Translations under genes and position numbers: made by a program
Shown here: positions 4,984 to 5,165 of the stretch, piece by piece
Layout of the letters: each line of letters begins with the position of its first letter
Numbering within the stretch: the stretch's first letter is position 1
Source: Pseudomonadota bacterium
GTDB lineage: Bacteria; Pseudomonadota; Alphaproteobacteria; Rhizobiales; Methyloligellaceae
Reading direction: 5' to 3'
Assembly: GCA_022567275.1 (NCBI GenBank)
Contig: JADFHH010000168.1
Coordinates: 1 to 5,165 of the forward strand
Length of the DNA: 5,165 nucleotides
The notes under the pieces: model-generated
What the model was told of the DNA's origin: nothing
Seen by the model: only the letters and a program-made list of their open reading frames with translations
Databases searched by the model: none

Positions 4984-5060
4984 GCCGCGACAGCCAACGC
5001 GAGGGTGAGTCCGAGCAGAACGAGAGGGCGGGAACGGGACTCGAGCATGGCGACCATCAT
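4833..5060 (-). CDS. N-terminal fragment of an unidentified membrane-anchored protein, cut at the junction
   Basis: About 76 authentic residues. A short basic start (MLESRSRP, or four residues longer) is followed by one hydrophobic helix, PLVLLGLTLALAVAAYLAIS. Then comes a charged, probably exported stretch (DAADEEG at about 38-44) and a Val/Thr/Pro-containing segment ending at VED. This looks like a single-pass inner-membrane or signal-anchor protein. The third-codon-position GC is high, supporting real coding on this strand. Possible starts are ATG 5060, 5057 and 5048; none has a clear ribosome site. After Asp76 the frame crosses GGATCC and continues as a meaningless Ala/Pro run to 4797. 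I do not recognise the family and assign no function. Confidence 0.5.
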
Positions 5061-5094
5061 GGCTTCGCGCGAACGAGCGGGCGACGCGACAGGT

Positions 5095-5163
5095 TCACCC
5101 TATCTCGACTCGAATTCGCGCGCTCACCTCCCGCTCGCACCTGGTCAGGAACGTCGCGAAGCT
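5095..5163 (-). CDS. Possible C-terminal end of a gene upstream of the membrane protein
   Basis: A frame open from the window's right edge gives 22 residues (ending SARIRVEIG) before a TGA at 5097-5095, 34 bases before the next ATG. GC-rich third positions mildly favour coding. Two other frames are also open across this stretch: one on the minus strand ending in an ATGA overlap at 5060-5057, and one on the plus strand from ATG 5046 or 5059. The assignment is therefore weak, and no product can be named from so short a fragment. Confidence 0.2.
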   Translation of the reverse strand, partial: SFATFLTRCEREVSARIRVEIG

Positions 5164-5165
5164 TC

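Noticed and set aside
5159..5164. AAGCTT at the right end as a clone boundary
   Set aside because: Tempting beside the GGATCC junction, but another AAGCTT occurs internally at 2434-2439, so the terminal one may be coincidence.
1..5165. CRISPR array, tRNA/rRNA genes, insertion sequence or prophage
   Set aside because: No regularly spaced repeats, no structural RNA signatures, and no transposase or phage-like proteins in any frame.

Overview
The window is high-GC, mostly coding DNA. Its proteins look alphaproteobacterial, probably Hyphomicrobiales (Bradyrhizobium/Rhodopseudomonas-like). I infer this from remembered family resemblance, chiefly of the MoeB-like and alpha-hydroxy-acid-oxidase proteins; no search was run.

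Left half (1-2642, minus strand): a tightly packed operon, read in transcription order as a GntR/HutC-type regulator with a UTRA domain, then the iron-sulfur subunit, an SdhD-like membrane anchor, an SdhC-like membrane anchor and the flavoprotein subunit of a complex II-like (succinate dehydrogenase/fumarate reductase family) enzyme. Three junctions are 4-base ATGA overlaps, and the last is a TAG directly followed by ATG. The flavoprotein is cut by the window edge after 153 residues. It has Cys47 where classical SdhA/FrdA carry the FAD-linking histidine, so a non-covalent flavin is likely.

Middle (2643-3072): a divergent intergenic region of about 430 bases. It holds a plausible sigma70-type promoter for the minus operon, a 16-bp palindrome over its -10 (probable GntR operator), a 9+9 bp inverted repeat just upstream of the -35, several smaller hairpins and an AT-rich stretch. 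A 12-codon ORF ends in an ATGA overlap with the next gene.

Right half (3073-4830, plus strand): a MoeB/ThiF-family E1-like adenylyltransferase lacking the zinc cysteines, then an FMN-dependent alpha-hydroxy-acid oxidase/dehydrogenase. A complex II-like enzyme facing an alpha-hydroxy-acid oxidase suggests an uncharacterised, regulator-controlled respiratory module for a hydroxy- or dicarboxylic acid. That role is inference.

Far right (4831-5165): at a single GGATCC (4831-4836) the FMN enzyme loses family resemblance about 305 residues in. A minus-strand gene for a membrane-anchored protein, read from the right, breaks off at the same point. Two genes truncated tail to tail at one restriction site suggest a cloning or assembly chimera, or less likely a natural rearrangement. 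The last 335 bases should not be assumed to come from the same locus or organism.
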